A DNA stretch of 64,000 nucleotides from Halostreptopolyspora alba (GCA_003725585.1 RJMB01000027.1:1-64000), one strand, 5' to 3'. Numbered from the stretch's first letter, positions 42,430 to 54,929 are shown. Numbers and translations: made by a program. Notes: a model not told the origin generated them from the sequence alone.

Positions 42430-43731
42430 GTGAGCACGAACGTGACCGAGGACTACATCGACGCTTCGGGTGGTGACTGGGAGGAGGTCATCGCCGCGGC
42501 GCAGGAGAGCGGCGCCGAGCGCCTCGTGGTGAACATGGGGCCACAGCACCCCTCCACGCACGGTGTCCTGCGGCTGATCCTGACACTCGACGGTGAGACG
42601 GTGACCGACGCCCGCGTAGGCATCGGCTACCTGCACACCGGCATCGAGAAGAACATGGAGTTTCGGACCTGGACCCAGGGGACCACGTTCGTGACCCGCA
42701 TGGACTACCTGACGCCGATCTTCAACGAGACCGCCTACTGTCTGGCGGTGGAGAAGCTGCTCGGCATCACCGACGAGATCCCCGACCGCGCCACGGTCAT
42801 CCGGGTGCTGATGATGGAGCTCAACCGGATGTCCTCGCACTTCGTGGCGATGGCGACGTTCGGCATGGAGCTCGGCGCGACCACCATCATGACGAACGGC
42901 TTCCGCGAACGCGAGATGGTGCTCGACATATTCGAGCTGATCACCGGGCTGCGGATGAACCACGGCTACATCCGACCCGGCGGCGTCGCCCAGGACCTCC
43001 CCAACGGCGCGATCAACCAGATCCGGGAGCTGCTCAGGGAGATGCCCAAGCGCATCCAGATCCTGCGCAAGCTCCTCGACTCCAACCCGCTCTACCTCGC
43101 CCGCACGCGCGACGTGGCCTACCTGGACCTCGCCGGGTGCATGTCGCTGGGAGTGACCGGCCCGATGCTGCGCGCCTCGGGACTGGGGTGGGACCTGCGC
43201 AAGGCCAAACCGTACTGCGGCTACGAGAACTACGAGTTCGACGTCCCGGTCTCCGATGGCTGCGACGTCTACGCCCGGTACCGGGTGCGGGTGGCCGAGC
43301 TGGAGCAGAGCCTGCGCATCATCGAGCAGTGCCTGGACCGGCTCCAGCCGGGGCCGGTGATGGTGGACGACCCCAAGATCGGCTGGCCGGCCCAGCTCAC
43401 CCTCGGTCCCGACGGTCTGGGCAACTCCCCCGACCACATCGCGCACATCATGGGCGGCTCGATGGAGGCGCTGATCCACCACTTCAAGATCGTCACCGAG
43501 GGGTTCCGGGTACCCGAGGGCCAGACGTACGCGGCGGTGGAGAGCGCCAAGGGCGAGCTCGGTTGCCACGCCGTCAGCGACGGCGGGACGCGTCCGCACC
43601 GCGTGCACTTCCGCGACCCCTCGTTCACCCACCTGCAGGCGGTGGCCGCCATGTGCGAGGGCGGGTCGGTCGCGGACGTCATCGCCGCGGTGGCAAGCAT
43701 CGACCCCGTGATGGGAGGGGTGGACAGGTGA
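42430..43731 (+). CDS. nuoD: NADH-quinone oxidoreductase subunit D
   Basis: The 433-residue 49-kDa-type subunit lines the quinone site with NuoB. The conserved quinone-binding segment [21 protein letters not shown] is near residue 37. [33 protein letters not shown] and the C-terminal DPVMGGVDR are all present. GTG 42430 is chosen at the natural N-terminus after GGAGGGG. The stop overlaps the nuoE GTG. Confidence 0.97.
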   Translation: MSTNVTEDYIDASGGDWEEVIAAAQESGAERLVVNMGPQHPSTHGVLRLILTLDGETVTDARVGIGYLHTGIEKNMEFRTWTQGTTFVTRMDYLTPIFNETAYCLAVEKLLGITDEIPDRATVIRVLMMELNRMSSHFVAMATFGMELGATTIMTNGFREREMVLDIFELITGLRMNHGYIRPGGVAQDLPNGAINQIRELLREMPKRIQILRKLLDSNPLYLARTRDVAYLDLAGCMSLGVTGPMLRASGLGWDLRKAKPYCGYENYEFDVPVSDGCDVYARYRVRVAELEQSLRIIEQCLDRLQPGPVMVDDPKIGWPAQLTLGPDGLGNSPDHIAHIMGGSMEALIHHFKIVTEGFRVPEGQTYAAVESAKGELGCHAVSDGGTRPHRVHFRDPSFTHLQAVAAMCEGGSVADVIAAVASIDPVMGGVDR

Positions 43732-44447
43732 GCACGACCACGACGTTCTCCGACGAGGTCAAGGCCCGGCTGGAGGTCGACGCCAAGGAGATCATCGGCC
43801 GGTACCCACAGTCGCGCTCGGCGCTGCTCCCGCTGCTGCACCTGGTGCAGGCGGAGGAGGGGTACGTGAGCGCCGCGGGCATCGCGTTCTGCGCCGAGCA
43901 GCTCGGGCTCACCAAGGCCGAGGTGACGGCGGTGGCCACCTTCTACACGATGTACAAGCGGCGCCCGGTGGGCGACTACCACGTGGGGGTGTGCACCAAC
44001 ACGCTGTGCGCGGTCATGGGCGGCGACGAGATCTTCGAGACGCTCAAGGAGCACCTGGAGGTCGGCAACAACGAGGCGACCGAGGACGGCAGGGTCTCGT
44101 TGGAGCACGTCGAGTGCAACGCGGCCTGCGACTTCGCCCCGGTGGTCATGGTCAACTGGGAGTTCTTCGACAACCAGACCCCGGAGTCCGCGAAGGAGCT
44201 CGTGGACGACCTGCGTCTGGGCAACGATGTCCGGCCGACCCGCGGCCCCGACAGCCTGTGCACCTTCAAACAGGCGTCCCGCCTGCTCGCCGGGTTCGCC
44301 GACGACCGCGCCACCGAGGGCCCCCAAGCGGCCGGCCCCTCGCTCGTCGGGCTGGAGCTGGCCCGCGAGCGCGGCTGGGCGGCTCCCGACCCCGACGACC
44401 TACCGCCCGCACCGGTCCTCGACGAGGGTGAGGGGGAAACGAAATGA
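43728..44447 (+). CDS. nuoE: NADH-quinone oxidoreductase subunit E
   Basis: A 239-residue thioredoxin-fold subunit holding [2Fe-2S] cluster N1a. The ligands are C-x4-C in [14 protein letters not shown] and C-x3-C in [18 protein letters not shown]-terminal tail of about 80 residues (from [20 protein letters not shown]) is typical of actinobacterial NuoE. GTG 43728 overlaps the nuoD stop, and the nuoE stop overlaps nuoF (ATGA). Confidence 0.96.
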   Translation: MSTTTTFSDEVKARLEVDAKEIIGRYPQSRSALLPLLHLVQAEEGYVSAAGIAFCAEQLGLTKAEVTAVATFYTMYKRRPVGDYHVGVCTNTLCAVMGGDEIFETLKEHLEVGNNEATEDGRVSLEHVECNAACDFAPVVMVNWEFFDNQTPESAKELVDDLRLGNDVRPTRGPDSLCTFKQASRLLAGFADDRATEGPQAAGPSLVGLELARERGWAAPDPDDLPPAPVLDEGEGETK

Positions 44448-45763
44448 CCACGGACGCGCAGCCGGCGACGGCACTGACCCCGGTGCTGTCGCGCAACTGG
44501 GACCGTCCCGACTCGTTCACGCTCCAGAGCTACCGCGAGACCGGTGGCTACGAGGCGCTACGCACGGCGCTCAACACGGACCCGGACAGCCTGGTCAACA
44601 TGGTGAAGTCCTCCGGGCTGCGCGGGCGCGGCGGCGCTGGCTTCCCCACCGGCATGAAGTGGTCCTTCCTGCCCGCGGACAACCCCAAGCCGCGCTACCT
44701 CGTGGTCAACGCCGACGAGTCCGAGCCGGGAACCTGCAAGGACATCCCGCTCATGCTGGCCAACCCGCACGTGCTGCTCGAGGGCATCGTGATCTCGGCC
44801 TACGCGATCCGCAGCTCGCAGGCGTTCATCTACGTGCGCGGTGAGGTGCTGCACGTGATCCGGCGGCTCAAGCACGCCGTCGCCGAGGCGTACGACGCCG
44901 GACTGCTCGGCCGCGACATCCTCGGAAGCGGGTTCGACCTCGACGTGGTGGTGCACGCCGGCGCCGGCGCCTACATCTGCGGTGAGGAGACCGCACTGCT
45001 CGACTCACTGGAGGGCTACCGGGGCCAGCCCCGGCTCAAACCGCCGTTCCCGGCGGTCTCGGGGCTCTACGCCTCGCCGACCGTGGTGAACAACGTCGAG
45101 TCGATCGCCAGTGTGCCCAGCATCGTCGCCAACGGTGTCGAGTGGTTCACCGCCATGGGGACGGAGAAGTCCGCCGGTTTCGGGTTCTTCTCCCTCTCGG
45201 GACACGTGGCCAGGCCGGGCCAGTACGAGGCCCCGCTCGGTGTCACACTGCGCGAGCTGCTGGACATGGCCGGCGGGGTTCGGGCCGGGCACGAACTCAA
45301 GTTCTGGACCCCCGGCGGCTCGTCGACACCGATCCTCACCGACGAGCACCTCGACACCCCGCTGGACTTCGAGTCGGTCGGCTCGGCCGGGTCGATGCTG
45401 GGCACACGGGCGCTGCAGATCTTCGATGACACCACCTGCGTCGTGCGGGCCGTCGGACGCTGGATCGCGTTCTACGCGCACGAGTCGTGCGGCAAGTGCA
45501 CGCCGTGCCGCGAGGGCAACTTCTGGATGGTGCAGGTACTCGACCGGTTGGAGAAGGGGGAGGGCACCGAGGACGAGCTCGACAAGCTGCTGGACATCTG
45601 CGACAACCTGCTCGGCCGCGCGTTCTGCGCCCTGGGCGACGGTGCCGCCAGTCCGGTGATGTCCTCCATCCAACACTTCCGTCAGGAGTACATCGACCAC
45701 GTCGAGCAGGGCGGATGCCCCTTCGACCACCGCAAGTCGACCGTGTGGGGAGCCGATTCATGA
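44444..45763 (+). CDS. nuoF: NADH-quinone oxidoreductase subunit F
   Basis: The 439-residue NADH-oxidising subunit with FMN and [4Fe-4S] cluster N3. It shows the FMN/NADH glycine-rich loop [30 protein letters not shown], the [19 protein letters not shown] signature and the cluster motif [12 protein letters not shown] with its fourth Cys in [12 protein letters not shown] 21-codon frame bridges it to nuoG. Confidence 0.97.
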   Translation: MTTDAQPATALTPVLSRNWDRPDSFTLQSYRETGGYEALRTALNTDPDSLVNMVKSSGLRGRGGAGFPTGMKWSFLPADNPKPRYLVVNADESEPGTCKDIPLMLANPHVLLEGIVISAYAIRSSQAFIYVRGEVLHVIRRLKHAVAEAYDAGLLGRDILGSGFDLDVVVHAGAGAYICGEETALLDSLEGYRGQPRLKPPFPAVSGLYASPTVVNNVESIASVPSIVANGVEWFTAMGTEKSAGFGFFSLSGHVARPGQYEAPLGVTLRELLDMAGGVRAGHELKFWTPGGSSTPILTDEHLDTPLDFESVGSAGSMLGTRALQIFDDTTCVVRAVGRWIAFYAHESCGKCTPCREGNFWMVQVLDRLEKGEGTEDELDKLLDICDNLLGRAFCALGDGAASPVMSSIQHFRQEYIDHVEQGGCPFDHRKSTVWGADS

Positions 45764-45825
45764 ACCTGCCCGCGGACCAGGCGAGCGCCCGCCAGCCGAA
45801 CCGGACACGGGAGGGCAAGAATTGA
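45760..45825 (+). other. 21-codon frame bridging nuoF and nuoG
   Basis: ATG 45760 overlaps the nuoF stop (ATGA), and its own stop (45823-45825) overlaps the TTG of nuoG (TTGA). The frame encodes 21 residues and contains the nuoG ribosome binding site (GGGAGGG). It could relay ribosomes from nuoF to nuoG across what would otherwise be the largest gap inside the F-G part of the operon. It may also be chance; no homologue is recognised. Confidence 0.25.
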
Positions 45826-48287
45826 CCGTCACGGCGAACACGACATCGGGCGGAACCCCGGCCGTGCCGCCCGAGGATCTCGTCACCGTCACCATCGACG
45901 GGTTCCAGATCCAGGTTCCCAAGGGGACCCTGGTCATCAGGGCCGCGGAGCTGCTGGGTATCGAGATCCCCCGATTCTGCGACCATCCGCTGCTGGAGCC
46001 CGTCGGAGCGTGCCGGCAGTGCATGGTGGAGATCCCCGACGCCGGAAACGGGCGCGCGATGCCCAAACCGGCGGCGTCCTGCACGATCACCGTCATGGAC
46101 GGCATGGTCGTCAAGACCCAGCTGACCTCGGCGATGGCGGAGAAGGCCCAGCGGGGAATGATGGAGTTCCTGCTCATCAACCACCCGCTGGACTGCCCCA
46201 TCTGCGACAAGGGGGGCGAGTGCCCGCTGCAGAACCAGGCGATGTCCGCCGGCCAGGGGGATACCCGCTTCACCGACACCAAGCGCACGTTCCCCAAACC
46301 GATCCCGCTGTCGAGTGGCATCCTGCTGGACCGCGAGCGTTGCATCCAGTGCGCCCGATGCACCCGGTTCTCCGCCCAGATCGCCGGCGACCCGTTCATC
46401 GAGCTGCTGGAGCGCGGGGCCGACGAGCAGGTCGGCATCGCCGAAGGTGAACCCTTCCAGTCCTACTTCTCCGGCAACACCGTGCAGATCTGCCCGGTGG
46501 GGGCGCTCACCGGCACCGCCTACCGGTTCCGCTCACGCCCGTTCGACCTCGTCAGTACACCGAGCGTGTGCGAGCACTGCGCGGCCGGCTGCGCCCAACG
46601 CACGGACCACCGCCGCGGCAAGGTCACCCGGCGCCTGGCGGGGGACGACCCGCAGGTCAACGAGGAGTGGAACTGCGACAAGGGCCGGTGGGCCTTCACC
46701 TACGCCACCCGGCCCGACCGCCTCAAGCGGCCGCTCGTGCGCGACAGCGAGAGCCGCGCCCTGGAGGTGGCCTCGTGGCCGGAGGCGCTGACCCTCGCGG
46801 CGCGCGGGCTCGACCGGGCACGCCGGAACGGCCGTGTCGGCGTCCTCACCGGGGGCCGGCTCACCCTCGAGGACGCCTACGCCTACTCCAAGTTCGCCCG
46901 CGTGGCACTGGGCAGCAACGACATCGACATGCGGGCCCGCGCCCACTCCCGGGAGGAGGCCGAGTTCCTGGCCTCCCGGGTGGCCGGTACCGGAATGGAC
47001 GTGCGTTACGAGGACCTGGAGACCGCACCAGCGGTGCTGCTCGCCGGGTTCGAACCCGAGGACGAGTCCCCGGTGGTGTTCCTGCGGCTCCGCAAGGGAG
47101 CCCGCAAGAACGGGGTATCGGTGTACGCGACCGCTCCCTACGCGAGCCGCGGGCTGGACAAGACCCACGGGACACTCATCCCGACCGCTCCCGGTGACGA
47201 GGCCCGCGTGCTCTCCGACCTCGGCGAGGTCCACCCGGAGGCCATGGAGGCGCTGCGCACCACCGGCGCCATCATCCTGGCCGGTGAGCGGCTCGCCGAG
47301 ACCCCGGGCGCGCTGTCCTCGGTGACCCGGCTGGCCGACCGTACCGGCGCCCGCCTCGCGTGGGTCCCGCGCCGGGCCGGCGAGCGCGGCGCGGTCGAGG
47401 CCGGGGCTCTGCCCAACCTGCTTCCCGGTGGGCGGCCGGTGTCCGACGCCACCGCGCGCGCCGAGGTGGCCCGGGTCTGGTCGACCAGCGCGCTACCCGA
47501 GGCCGAGGGCCGCGACACCGCCGGGATTCTCGCCGCGGCCGCGGCCGGGGAACTGGAGGCGCTGGTGGTGGCCGGGGTCGACCTCGACGACCTTCCCGAC
47601 CCCGAAGGCGCGCGCGCGGCACTGGCCAGGGTGCCCTTCATCGTGAGCCTGGAACTGCGGGCGAGCAATGTCACCGACCGGTCGGACGTGGTGTTCCCGG
47701 TTGCCGCGGTGGCGGAGAAGTCCGGGACGTTCGTGGACTGGGAGGGACGTGAGCGGCCCTTCGGAAACGCCCTGAAGCTCCAGGGTGTGCTCTCCGACCT
47801 GCGGGTGCTCGTCTCTATCGCCGACGAGATGGACGTCCACCTCGGGCTGCCCGACGCCGAGGCCGCGCACGAGGAGATCGCCCGGATCGGCGGTTGGTCC
47901 GGGGAACGCTGCCCGGACCCGGTCACCCGGCCCGATGAAGCCCGCCCCGAGCCACGCGAGGGCCAGGCGGTCCTGGCCACCTGGAAACAGCTGCTGGGGC
48001 AAGGGCGCATGGAGGACGGCGAGCCCTACCTCGCCGGCACCGCCAGGCCCGCCACAGCACGGGTGTCGGCGGCCACGGCGGCCGCGATCGGGCTCGCTGA
48101 CGGCGACTCGCTGGAGGTCACCAGCGAGCGGGGCGCCGTCACCGTGCCAGCGGCCGTCACCGAGATGCCCGACGGGGTGGTGTGGCTGCCCGCCAACGCC
48201 CAGGAGTGCGACATCGGCCGGGACCTGGGTGCCGCCCCCGGAGCGATCGTGTCGCTGGCGACAACAAGTGCTGGGAGCGAGAAGTGA
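45822..48287 (+). CDS. nuoG: NADH-quinone oxidoreductase subunit G
   Basis: The 821-residue 75-kDa subunit with several iron-sulfur clusters. In order: the [2Fe-2S] ferredoxin domain ([19 protein letters not shown], then SCTITV), the His-Cys3 cluster ([20 protein letters not shown]), two [4Fe-4S] binding motifs ([10 protein letters not shown] and [10 protein letters not shown]), the extra cluster region (CEHCAAGC) and a molybdopterin-oxidoreductase-like domain, with a C-terminal MopB-type beta barrel. The start is TTG 45822 after GGGAGGGCAAG, a weaker start codon than its neighbours. Confidence 0.96.
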   Translation: MTVTANTTSGGTPAVPPEDLVTVTIDGFQIQVPKGTLVIRAAELLGIEIPRFCDHPLLEPVGACRQCMVEIPDAGNGRAMPKPAASCTITVMDGMVVKTQLTSAMAEKAQRGMMEFLLINHPLDCPICDKGGECPLQNQAMSAGQGDTRFTDTKRTFPKPIPLSSGILLDRERCIQCARCTRFSAQIAGDPFIELLERGADEQVGIAEGEPFQSYFSGNTVQICPVGALTGTAYRFRSRPFDLVSTPSVCEHCAAGCAQRTDHRRGKVTRRLAGDDPQVNEEWNCDKGRWAFTYATRPDRLKRPLVRDSESRALEVASWPEALTLAARGLDRARRNGRVGVLTGGRLTLEDAYAYSKFARVALGSNDIDMRARAHSREEAEFLASRVAGTGMDVRYEDLETAPAVLLAGFEPEDESPVVFLRLRKGARKNGVSVYATAPYASRGLDKTHGTLIPTAPGDEARVLSDLGEVHPEAMEALRTTGAIILAGERLAETPGALSSVTRLADRTGARLAWVPRRAGERGAVEAGALPNLLPGGRPVSDATARAEVARVWSTSALPEAEGRDTAGILAAAAAGELEALVVAGVDLDDLPDPEGARAALARVPFIVSLELRASNVTDRSDVVFPVAAVAEKSGTFVDWEGRERPFGNALKLQGVLSDLRVLVSIADEMDVHLGLPDAEAAHEEIARIGGWSGERCPDPVTRPDEARPEPREGQAVLATWKQLLGQGRMEDGEPYLAGTARPATARVSAATAAAIGLADGDSLEVTSERGAVTVPAAVTEMPDGVVWLPANAQECDIGRDLGAAPGAIVSLATTSAGSEK

Positions 48288-49657
48288 CCCCCACTGCCCT
48301 GGAAACCGCGGGAGGCGGCCTCCTCCTGGCCGCCACCGACGACCCGCTCGCGGCGTTCGGCCACGACCCGTGGTGGGTGACGCTGATCAAGTCGGTCGTG
48401 ATCTTCGTCTTCCTGATGGTCTGCGTGCTGATGATGATCATGGCCGACCGTAAGGTCATGGGGCGCATGCAGATGCGCCACGGCCCCAACCGGTTCGGCC
48501 CGTGGGGGCTGCTGCAGTCGCTGGCCGACGGCGTGAAGCTCTCCCTCAAGGAGGACATCATCCCCCGGGGCGTGGACCGCACGCTCTACATCGCCGCCCC
48601 CATGATCTCCGCCGTTCCGGCGTTCATGACGTTCTCGGTGATCCCGATCGGACCCGAGGTCGAGATCTTCGGGCTCGTGACCCCGCTGCAGCTGACCGAC
48701 CTCCCGGTCGCCGGGCTGATGGTACTGGCCGCCGCCGCCATGGGCGTCTACGGCATCGTGATCGGCGGGTGGGCCTCCCGCTCGCCCTACGCCCTGCTCG
48801 GCGGGCTGCGCGCCTCCGCGCAGGTCATCAGCTACGAGATCGCCATGGCGATGTCCTTCGTCGCGGTGTTCATGTACTCCGGGACGCTGACCACGTCGGG
48901 GATCGTCGAGGCGCAGCAGCCCATCTGGTTCGCGCTCATCCTCTTCCCCTCGTTCGCGGTCTACCTGGTCACCATGCTCGGTGAGACGAACCGGCTGCCG
49001 TTCGACCTCGCCGAGGGCGAGGGTGAGCTCGTCGGCGGCTTCATGACCGAGTACGGGTCCATGAAGTACACCATGTTCTTCCTCGCCGAGTACGTGAACA
49101 TGCTGACCGTCGGGGCGATCTCGGTGACGTTCTTCCTCGGCGGCTACCACGCGCCACCCCCGATCACCATGGTCTGGGAGGGCGCCAACGAGGGCGCGTG
49201 GCCGGTCCTGTGGTGGCTGCTGAAGTTCATGGGCGTGATGTTCCTGTTCATCTGGGCGCGCGGAACCGTGCCCCGGATCCGCTACGACCAGCTCATGCTT
49301 CTCGGCTGGAAGGTCCTCATCCCCGTGCAGCTGGTGTGGATCACCGCTGTCGCGGTCGTGCGGATGCTCGTCAACGAAGGCGCCCACCCCGCGGTGACCG
49401 GCGCCGTGGTCGTCGGGTTCTCGGTGGTGGTCGTCGCCTCGATCATCGGCTGGAACCGCGCGGTGCGGCGGCAGCGCGCCGCCGAGGCCGCCGAGCACAC
49501 CGAGGAGATGCGGCGGATGCGCGAGACCGCTGAGTACGGCGGTTTCCCGGTGCCGCCCGCGAGCGCGCCGCACTACGGCAGCAGCGTCCCCGCCGAGGAA
49601 CCCCGAAACACCCCACCGGCCTCGACCGGCAAGCGTGAGGAGGTTACCGGTGCTTGA
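48284..49657 (+). CDS. nuoH: NADH-quinone oxidoreductase subunit H
   Basis: A 457-residue membrane subunit with eight or nine helices, anchoring the peripheral arm and forming the quinone tunnel entrance. Conserved segments are [52 protein letters not shown] and [15 protein letters not shown] polar C-terminal extension of about 60 residues is typical of actinobacteria. GTG 48284 overlaps the nuoG stop. Confidence 0.97.
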   Translation: MTPTALETAGGGLLLAATDDPLAAFGHDPWWVTLIKSVVIFVFLMVCVLMMIMADRKVMGRMQMRHGPNRFGPWGLLQSLADGVKLSLKEDIIPRGVDRTLYIAAPMISAVPAFMTFSVIPIGPEVEIFGLVTPLQLTDLPVAGLMVLAAAAMGVYGIVIGGWASRSPYALLGGLRASAQVISYEIAMAMSFVAVFMYSGTLTTSGIVEAQQPIWFALILFPSFAVYLVTMLGETNRLPFDLAEGEGELVGGFMTEYGSMKYTMFFLAEYVNMLTVGAISVTFFLGGYHAPPPITMVWEGANEGAWPVLWWLLKFMGVMFLFIWARGTVPRIRYDQLMLLGWKVLIPVQLVWITAVAVVRMLVNEGAHPAVTGAVVVGFSVVVVASIIGWNRAVRRQRAAEAAEHTEEMRRMRETAEYGGFPVPPASAPHYGSSVPAEEPRNTPPASTGKREEVTGA

Positions 49658-50192
49658 GTGGCTCAACCCCGTGAAGGGGTTCGGCGTCACCTTCCACACG
49701 ATGTTCAAGAAGGTGCCGACCATCGAGTACCCCGAGGAGCCGCGCCCCACGGCGCCGCGCTTCCACGGGCGGCACCAGCTGAACCGTTGGCCCGACGGCC
49801 TGGAGAAGTGCATCGGCTGCGAGCTGTGCGCCTGGGCCTGCCCGGCCGACGCGATCTATGTGGAGGGTGCCGACAACACCGAGGAGGAGCGGTACTCGCC
49901 GGGCGAGCGGTACGGGCGCGTCTACCAGATCAACTACCTGCGGTGCATCCTGTGCGGGCTGTGCGTCGAGGCGTGCCCCACGCGCGCGCTGACGATGACC
50001 AACGAGTACGAGCTCGCCGACGACAACAGGGAGAGCCTGATCTGGACCAAGGAGCAGTTGGTCGCCCCCCTACGCGAGGGCATGGAGGCGCCGCCGCACC
50101 CGATGCGGCTCGGCGACACCGAGGAGGACTACTACCGGCTGGGCCGTGACAACGGCCGGTCGGCGGAGAACGACAGCGAGGCGGTGCAGTGA
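49650..50192 (+). CDS. nuoI: NADH-quinone oxidoreductase subunit I
   Basis: A 180-residue 8Fe ferredoxin-like subunit holding clusters N6a and N6b. Two complete motifs are seen: [18 protein letters not shown] and [18 protein letters not shown]. An amphipathic N-terminus ([16 protein letters not shown]) contacts the membrane. GTG 49650 with GGAGG (49638-49642) is preferred; GTG 49635 is in frame. The N-terminus overlaps the end of nuoH. Confidence 0.96.
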   Translation: MLEWLNPVKGFGVTFHTMFKKVPTIEYPEEPRPTAPRFHGRHQLNRWPDGLEKCIGCELCAWACPADAIYVEGADNTEEERYSPGERYGRVYQINYLRCILCGLCVEACPTRALTMTNEYELADDNRESLIWTKEQLVAPLREGMEAPPHPMRLGDTEEDYYRLGRDNGRSAENDSEAVQ

Positions 50193-51121
50193 CCGCACCA
50201 CATCCCCTACAAGCGACATCCCTGGCCGACGCCACGGTCTCCGGCGCGGAGGGCGCGGCCTTCTGGACCATCGCCACCGTGGTGGTTCTCGCCGCGCTCG
50301 GCGTCGTGTTCAGCCGCAGGGCCGTGTACTCGGCGATCATGATGGCGGTCGTCATGTTGGGCCTGGCCGTGTTCTACGGAATGAACCAGGCCCCGTTCCT
50401 GATGGTCGTGCAGATCGTCGTCTACACCGGCGCCGTTCTGATGCTGTTCCTGTTCGTGCTGATGCTCGTCGGGGTCAGCTCCGCCGACTCGCTCGTCGAG
50501 ACCCTGCGGGGACAGCGCGTGCTGACCGCGCTCGTCGGAGCCGGCTTCGTGCTGGCGCTCGTCCTGGGCCTGACCCGCATCGCCGTGGGCGACATGGCCA
50601 ACCTCGACGACGGTACGGCCGCGGCGGGCGGCAACGTCCCCTGGATCGCGAGCGAGGTCGTCTTCCGCTACGTCATCGCCTTCGAGGCCACCGGCGCGCT
50701 ACTGATCACCTCGGTCCTTGGGGCCCTGGTGCTGGCGCACGCCGCGCGGACCAAGGGGCCGCGCACCCAGAAGACGATCTCGCGTGAGCGGATCCGCAGC
50801 GACCATCCGACGCCGCTGCCCGGGCCCGGCACCTACGCCCGGCACAACGCGATCGACATGCCGGCGTTGCTCCCCGACGGTTCGGTCTCCCACCTGTCGC
50901 TCAACCCGGTGCTCACCGCGCGCGACCCCGCACTGCAGTCGGACGTCCCGCGCGACGTCCAGATGGGATCGGGCGCGATCCCCGAACCCGGGGGCGCCTC
51001 CGACTCCGCGTGGTCCAAGGAGGCGCACTCCGGGGACGAGCCACCCCCGGGCGGGGACGCCACGGACGACAACGATGACGAGACCGATGGAGGGGAGGAT
51101 GGGCCCACATGGACCCGATGA
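50189..51121 (+). CDS. nuoJ: NADH-quinone oxidoreductase subunit J
   Basis: A 310-residue membrane subunit with five helices in the first 190 residues (including [20 protein letters not shown] and [20 protein letters not shown] with its pi-bulge region). The remaining 110 residues are a polar, acidic extension ending in [13 protein letters not shown], as in other actinobacterial NuoJ proteins. GTG 50189 overlaps the nuoI stop; the C-terminus overlaps the nuoK start by 13 bases. Confidence 0.95.
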   Translation: MTAPHPLQATSLADATVSGAEGAAFWTIATVVVLAALGVVFSRRAVYSAIMMAVVMLGLAVFYGMNQAPFLMVVQIVVYTGAVLMLFLFVLMLVGVSSADSLVETLRGQRVLTALVGAGFVLALVLGLTRIAVGDMANLDDGTAAAGGNVPWIASEVVFRYVIAFEATGALLITSVLGALVLAHAARTKGPRTQKTISRERIRSDHPTPLPGPGTYARHNAIDMPALLPDGSVSHLSLNPVLTARDPALQSDVPRDVQMGSGAIPEPGGASDSAWSKEAHSGDEPPPGGDATDDNDDETDGGEDGPTWTR

Positions 51122-51408
51122 ACTACATCCTGCTCGCGTCGGTCCTGTTCACCATCGGTGCCGCCGGCGTGCTGATACGACGTAACGCGATCATCGTCTT
51201 CATGTGCGTCGAGCTGATGCTCAACGCGTGCAATCTGGTGTTCGTCGCCTTCGCTCGAATGCACGGAGACATCGAGGGCCAGGTGATCGCGTTCTTCGTG
51301 ATGATCGTGGCCGCGGCCGAGGTCGTCGTGGGACTGGCGATCATCATGCAGATCTTTAGGACCCGCAGGTCGGCGTCGGTTGACGACGCCAACCTGCTCA
51401 AGCACTAG
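51109..51408 (+). CDS. nuoK: NADH-quinone oxidoreductase subunit K
   Basis: A 99-residue three-helix subunit of the proton-pumping arm. It has the conserved helix glutamates in [20 protein letters not shown] and [23 protein letters not shown] 51109 overlaps nuoJ; ATG 51118 (MNYILLAS) matches the usual NuoK N-terminus equally well. Confidence 0.96.
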   Translation: MDPMNYILLASVLFTIGAAGVLIRRNAIIVFMCVELMLNACNLVFVAFARMHGDIEGQVIAFFVMIVAAAEVVVGLAIIMQIFRTRRSASVDDANLLKH

Positions 51409-51416
51409 AAGGCGAC

Positions 51417-53372
51417 GTGGCTGTGTTTGCGGATACTGACGTGCACCTCGCCGCGCCTCCCACGGCCGCGACGGAGGCCGGCGGTGCGATACTGACCAAC
51501 TCCTGGCTGCTGATCGCGCTCCCCCTCGTGGGCGCCGCGATCCTGCTACTCGGGGGCCGGCGCACCGACGGCTGGGGCCACTGGCTCGCGGTGCTGCTCC
51601 CACTGGGGAGCTTCGCCTGGGCGGTCCTCACCCTCGTCGAGCTGCTCGGTATGGCCCCCGAGGACCGCGGCGTCCCGGTCACGGTCTACACGTGGTTCGC
51701 CGCCGGCGACCTCACGGCGGACGTCGGGCTGCTCATCGACCCCCTCTCCATCACCTTCGCGCTGCTCATCACCGGTGTCGGCTCGCTGATCCACATCTAC
51801 TCGGTGGGCTACATGGAGCACGACCCGGATCGGCGACGGTTCTTCGCCTACCTGAACCTGTTCGTCGCGGCCATGCTGGTGCTGGTGCTGGCGGACAACT
51901 TCGTGCTGCTCTTCCTCGGCTGGGAGGGCGTGGGCCTGGCCTCCTACCTCCTCATCGGGTTCTGGCAGCACAAACCGTCGGCGGCGGTGGCGGCCAAGAA
52001 GGCGTTCCTGATCAACCGGGTCGGTGACCTCGGCCTGCTGATCGCGATCATGATCATGTTCACCACGTTCGGGACGGTCGCCTTCAGCGGGGTCCTCGGC
52101 GCCACCGGGGAGGTCGGCCAGGGGGTGCTGACCGCGGTCGGGCTGCTGATCCTGCTGGGCGCGTGCGGCAAGTCCGCGCAGCTCCCGCTGCAGGCGTGGC
52201 TGCTGGACGCCATGGAGGGCCCAACACCGGTCTCGGCTCTGATCCACGCGGCGACCATGGTCACCGCCGGTGTCTACCTGATCGTCCGTGTCGGCCCGAT
52301 CTTCGAGGCCGCCCCCGCCGCGCAGCTCACCGTCGCCATCGTGGGGGCGGCGACGCTGCTCGCCGGCGCGGTCATCGGCTGCGCCAAGGACGACATCAAG
52401 AAGGCGCTGGCCGGGTCCACGATGAGCCAGATCGGGTACATGACGCTGGCCGCCGGCCTCGGCCCCATCGGCTACGCCGCCGCCATCGCGCACCTCGTCA
52501 CGCACGGCTTCTTCAAGGCCGGGCTGTTCCTCGGCGCCGGCTCGGTGATGCACGGCATGAACGACGAGGTGGACATGCGCCGGTTCGGCGGGCTGCGCAG
52601 GGCCATGCCGACCACCTTCGCCACGTTCGGGCTGGGGTACCTCTCCATCATCGGGGTCCCGTTCCTGTCCGGCTGGTGGACCAAGGAAGGCATCATCGCG
52701 GCGTCGTTCGACTACGGAGGGCTCACGGGGCAGCTCCTGGGCACGGCGGCGCTGCTGGGGGCCGGGCTGACCGCGTTCTACATGTCGCGGATCATGTTCA
52801 TGACGTTCTTCGGTGAGAAGCGCTGGGCCGAGGACGCCCACCCCCACGAGTCGCCGGCCTCCATGACCATCCCCATGATCGTGTTGGCCGTCGGATCTGT
52901 GGCGCTTGGCGCGGTCCTGGTGTTCGGCTACCGGTTCGCCGAGTTCCTCTCCCCGGCCATCCACCACCACGAGCACGAGTTCGACCTCGCGCACATGCTC
53001 ACCGCCCCGTACTCGCTGGCCGCGGTCGGGGTGCTCGTCGTGGGCGTCGTCATCGCGTGGCTGCGCTACGGCCGGTCCGCGGTGGCCGAGACCACGCCCA
53101 AGGGCAACTTCGTCACGGTGGCCGCCCGCAACGAGCTGTACGGCAACACCATCAACGAGGAGCTGTTCATGCGCCCAGGCCAGGCGCTCACGCGCGCCAT
53201 GGTCGTCGTCGAGGACAGGGTCGTCGACGGCGTGGTCAACGGGGTCGGCACCGGCACGCGCGACAGTTCGTTGGGCCTGCGCGGGTTGCAGACCGGATTC
53301 GCCCGGACCTACGCGCTCACGATGCTGTTCGGCGCGGCGATCGTCGTCGCCATTCTGGTGGTGAGGTTCTAG
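51417..53372 (+). CDS. nuoL: NADH-quinone oxidoreductase subunit L
   Basis: The 651-residue distal antiporter-like subunit with about 16 helices, including the lateral helix at the C-terminus. Signature pieces: [39 protein letters not shown], the pump lysine segments and [15 protein letters not shown], and [20 protein letters not shown] 51417 is eight bases after the nuoK stop. It ends with no gap before nuoM. Confidence 0.97.
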   Translation: MAVFADTDVHLAAPPTAATEAGGAILTNSWLLIALPLVGAAILLLGGRRTDGWGHWLAVLLPLGSFAWAVLTLVELLGMAPEDRGVPVTVYTWFAAGDLTADVGLLIDPLSITFALLITGVGSLIHIYSVGYMEHDPDRRRFFAYLNLFVAAMLVLVLADNFVLLFLGWEGVGLASYLLIGFWQHKPSAAVAAKKAFLINRVGDLGLLIAIMIMFTTFGTVAFSGVLGATGEVGQGVLTAVGLLILLGACGKSAQLPLQAWLLDAMEGPTPVSALIHAATMVTAGVYLIVRVGPIFEAAPAAQLTVAIVGAATLLAGAVIGCAKDDIKKALAGSTMSQIGYMTLAAGLGPIGYAAAIAHLVTHGFFKAGLFLGAGSVMHGMNDEVDMRRFGGLRRAMPTTFATFGLGYLSIIGVPFLSGWWTKEGIIAASFDYGGLTGQLLGTAALLGAGLTAFYMSRIMFMTFFGEKRWAEDAHPHESPASMTIPMIVLAVGSVALGAVLVFGYRFAEFLSPAIHHHEHEFDLAHMLTAPYSLAAVGVLVVGVVIAWLRYGRSAVAETTPKGNFVTVAARNELYGNTINEELFMRPGQALTRAMVVVEDRVVDGVVNGVGTGTRDSSLGLRGLQTGFARTYALTMLFGAAIVVAILVVRF

Positions 53373-54929
53373 ATGGACATCCCCTGGCTCACACTCGCCA
53401 TCGCACTGCCCGCCGTCGGGGCGCTCGCCGTCGCGCTGGTCCCGCCCGGCTGCGGCGAGCTCGTCAAGCGGCTGACACTGGGCGTCAGCCTGGGCACACT
53501 GCTGCTCGTCGGCTCCATGGCGCTGCGTTTCGACCCCGGAAGCGCCGGGCGGTTGCAGTTCGAGGAGATCTATCCGTGGATCCCGCGCTTCGGGGTCAAC
53601 ATCGCGTTCGGTGTCGACGGCATCGCGCTCGTGCTGATCCTGATGGCCGCCGTGCTGGTTCCCCTGGTGGTGCTGGCCGCGTGGCGGGAGAACGAGGAGA
53701 CCGACGACAGCGGCAAGGGCTACTTCGCGCTGATCCTGGCCCTTGAGGCGATGATGATCGGGGTCTTCGCGGCCACCGACGTCTTCCTGTTCTATGTCCT
53801 CTTCGAGGCCATGCTGATCCCGGTCTACTTCATGATCGGGCGTTACGGGCGCGGACCGAACCGCCGGCGCGCGGCGATCAAGTTCCTGCTGTTCAGCCTG
53901 TTCGGCGGGCTGCTGATGCTGGTCGCCGTGATCGCCGTGTACGTCCAGGGCGGTACCTTCCTGTGGGCCGACCTGGTCGGCCCCGACGGTGGGCTCGCCG
54001 GTGTCGACACCACAACGGCGCGCTGGCTGTTCCTCGGGTTCTTCGTCGCGTTCGCGATCAAGGCTCCGATGTGGCCGGTGCACACCTGGCTGCCCTCGGC
54101 GGCTGGGGCCTCGCGCCCGGGCACCGCGGTACTGCTGGTGGGCGTGTTGGACAAGGTCGGCACGTACGGCATGCTGCGGTACTGCCTGGAGCTGTTCCCC
54201 GAGGCCGCCCACTGGTTCGTCTGGCCGGTGGTGGTGCTCAGCCTCGTCAGCATCGTCTACGGCGCGATCCTGGCGATCGGGCAGAGCGACATGCTGCGCC
54301 TCATCGCCTACACCTCGCTGTCGCACTTCGGGTTCATCACCCTGGGCATCTTCGCGATGACCTCGCAGAGCCAGGCGGGCGCGACGTTGTACATGGTCAA
54401 CCACGGTTTCGCGACCGGCGCGCTGTTCCTCATCGCGGGCTTCCTCATCGCCCGACAGGGGTCGGCGGCGATCGCCGACTACGGCGGTGTGCAGCGGCTC
54501 GCTCCGAAGCTCGCCGGGGTCTTCCTGGTGGCCGGCCTGGCGGGGTTGGCCCTGCCCGGGCTCGCCCCCTTCGTCAGCGAGTTCCTGGTGTTCGTCGGGA
54601 CCTACGCGTTCCACCCGGTGCCAGCGATCATCGCGACCGTCGGTGTCGTGCTGGCCGCGCTCTACATCCTGTGGATGTACCAGCGCACCATGACCGGCCC
54701 CGTCCGGGAGGAGCTCACCGGCCTGCGTGACCTGACCGGGCGCGAGGCGTGGGCGGTCGGCCCGCTCATCGCGCTGATCCTGCTCTTCGGCGTGCAGCCG
54801 CAGCCACTGCTGGATGTCATCAACCCCGCTGTGGAACAGACCATGCACCAGATCGACGCCACCGACCCCGAACCGGCGGTCGACCCGGCCGACCAGTCCG
54901 CCAGCGGGCAGGAAGGAGCGAGCGAGTGA
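53373..54929 (+). CDS. nuoM: NADH-quinone oxidoreductase subunit M
   Basis: A 518-residue antiporter-like proton-pumping subunit with about 14 helices. It has the conserved FYVLFEAMLIPVYFMIGRYG (key Glu), AFAIKAPMWPVHTWLPSAAG (key Lys), LVSIVYGAILAIGQSDMLRL and SLSHFGFITLGIF. It begins immediately after nuoL and overlaps nuoN (GTGA). Confidence 0.97.
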   Translation: MDIPWLTLAIALPAVGALAVALVPPGCGELVKRLTLGVSLGTLLLVGSMALRFDPGSAGRLQFEEIYPWIPRFGVNIAFGVDGIALVLILMAAVLVPLVVLAAWRENEETDDSGKGYFALILALEAMMIGVFAATDVFLFYVLFEAMLIPVYFMIGRYGRGPNRRRAAIKFLLFSLFGGLLMLVAVIAVYVQGGTFLWADLVGPDGGLAGVDTTTARWLFLGFFVAFAIKAPMWPVHTWLPSAAGASRPGTAVLLVGVLDKVGTYGMLRYCLELFPEAAHWFVWPVVVLSLVSIVYGAILAIGQSDMLRLIAYTSLSHFGFITLGIFAMTSQSQAGATLYMVNHGFATGALFLIAGFLIARQGSAAIADYGGVQRLAPKLAGVFLVAGLAGLALPGLAPFVSEFLVFVGTYAFHPVPAIIATVGVVLAALYILWMYQRTMTGPVREELTGLRDLTGREAWAVGPLIALILLFGVQPQPLLDVINPAVEQTMHQIDATDPEPAVDPADQSASGQEGASE

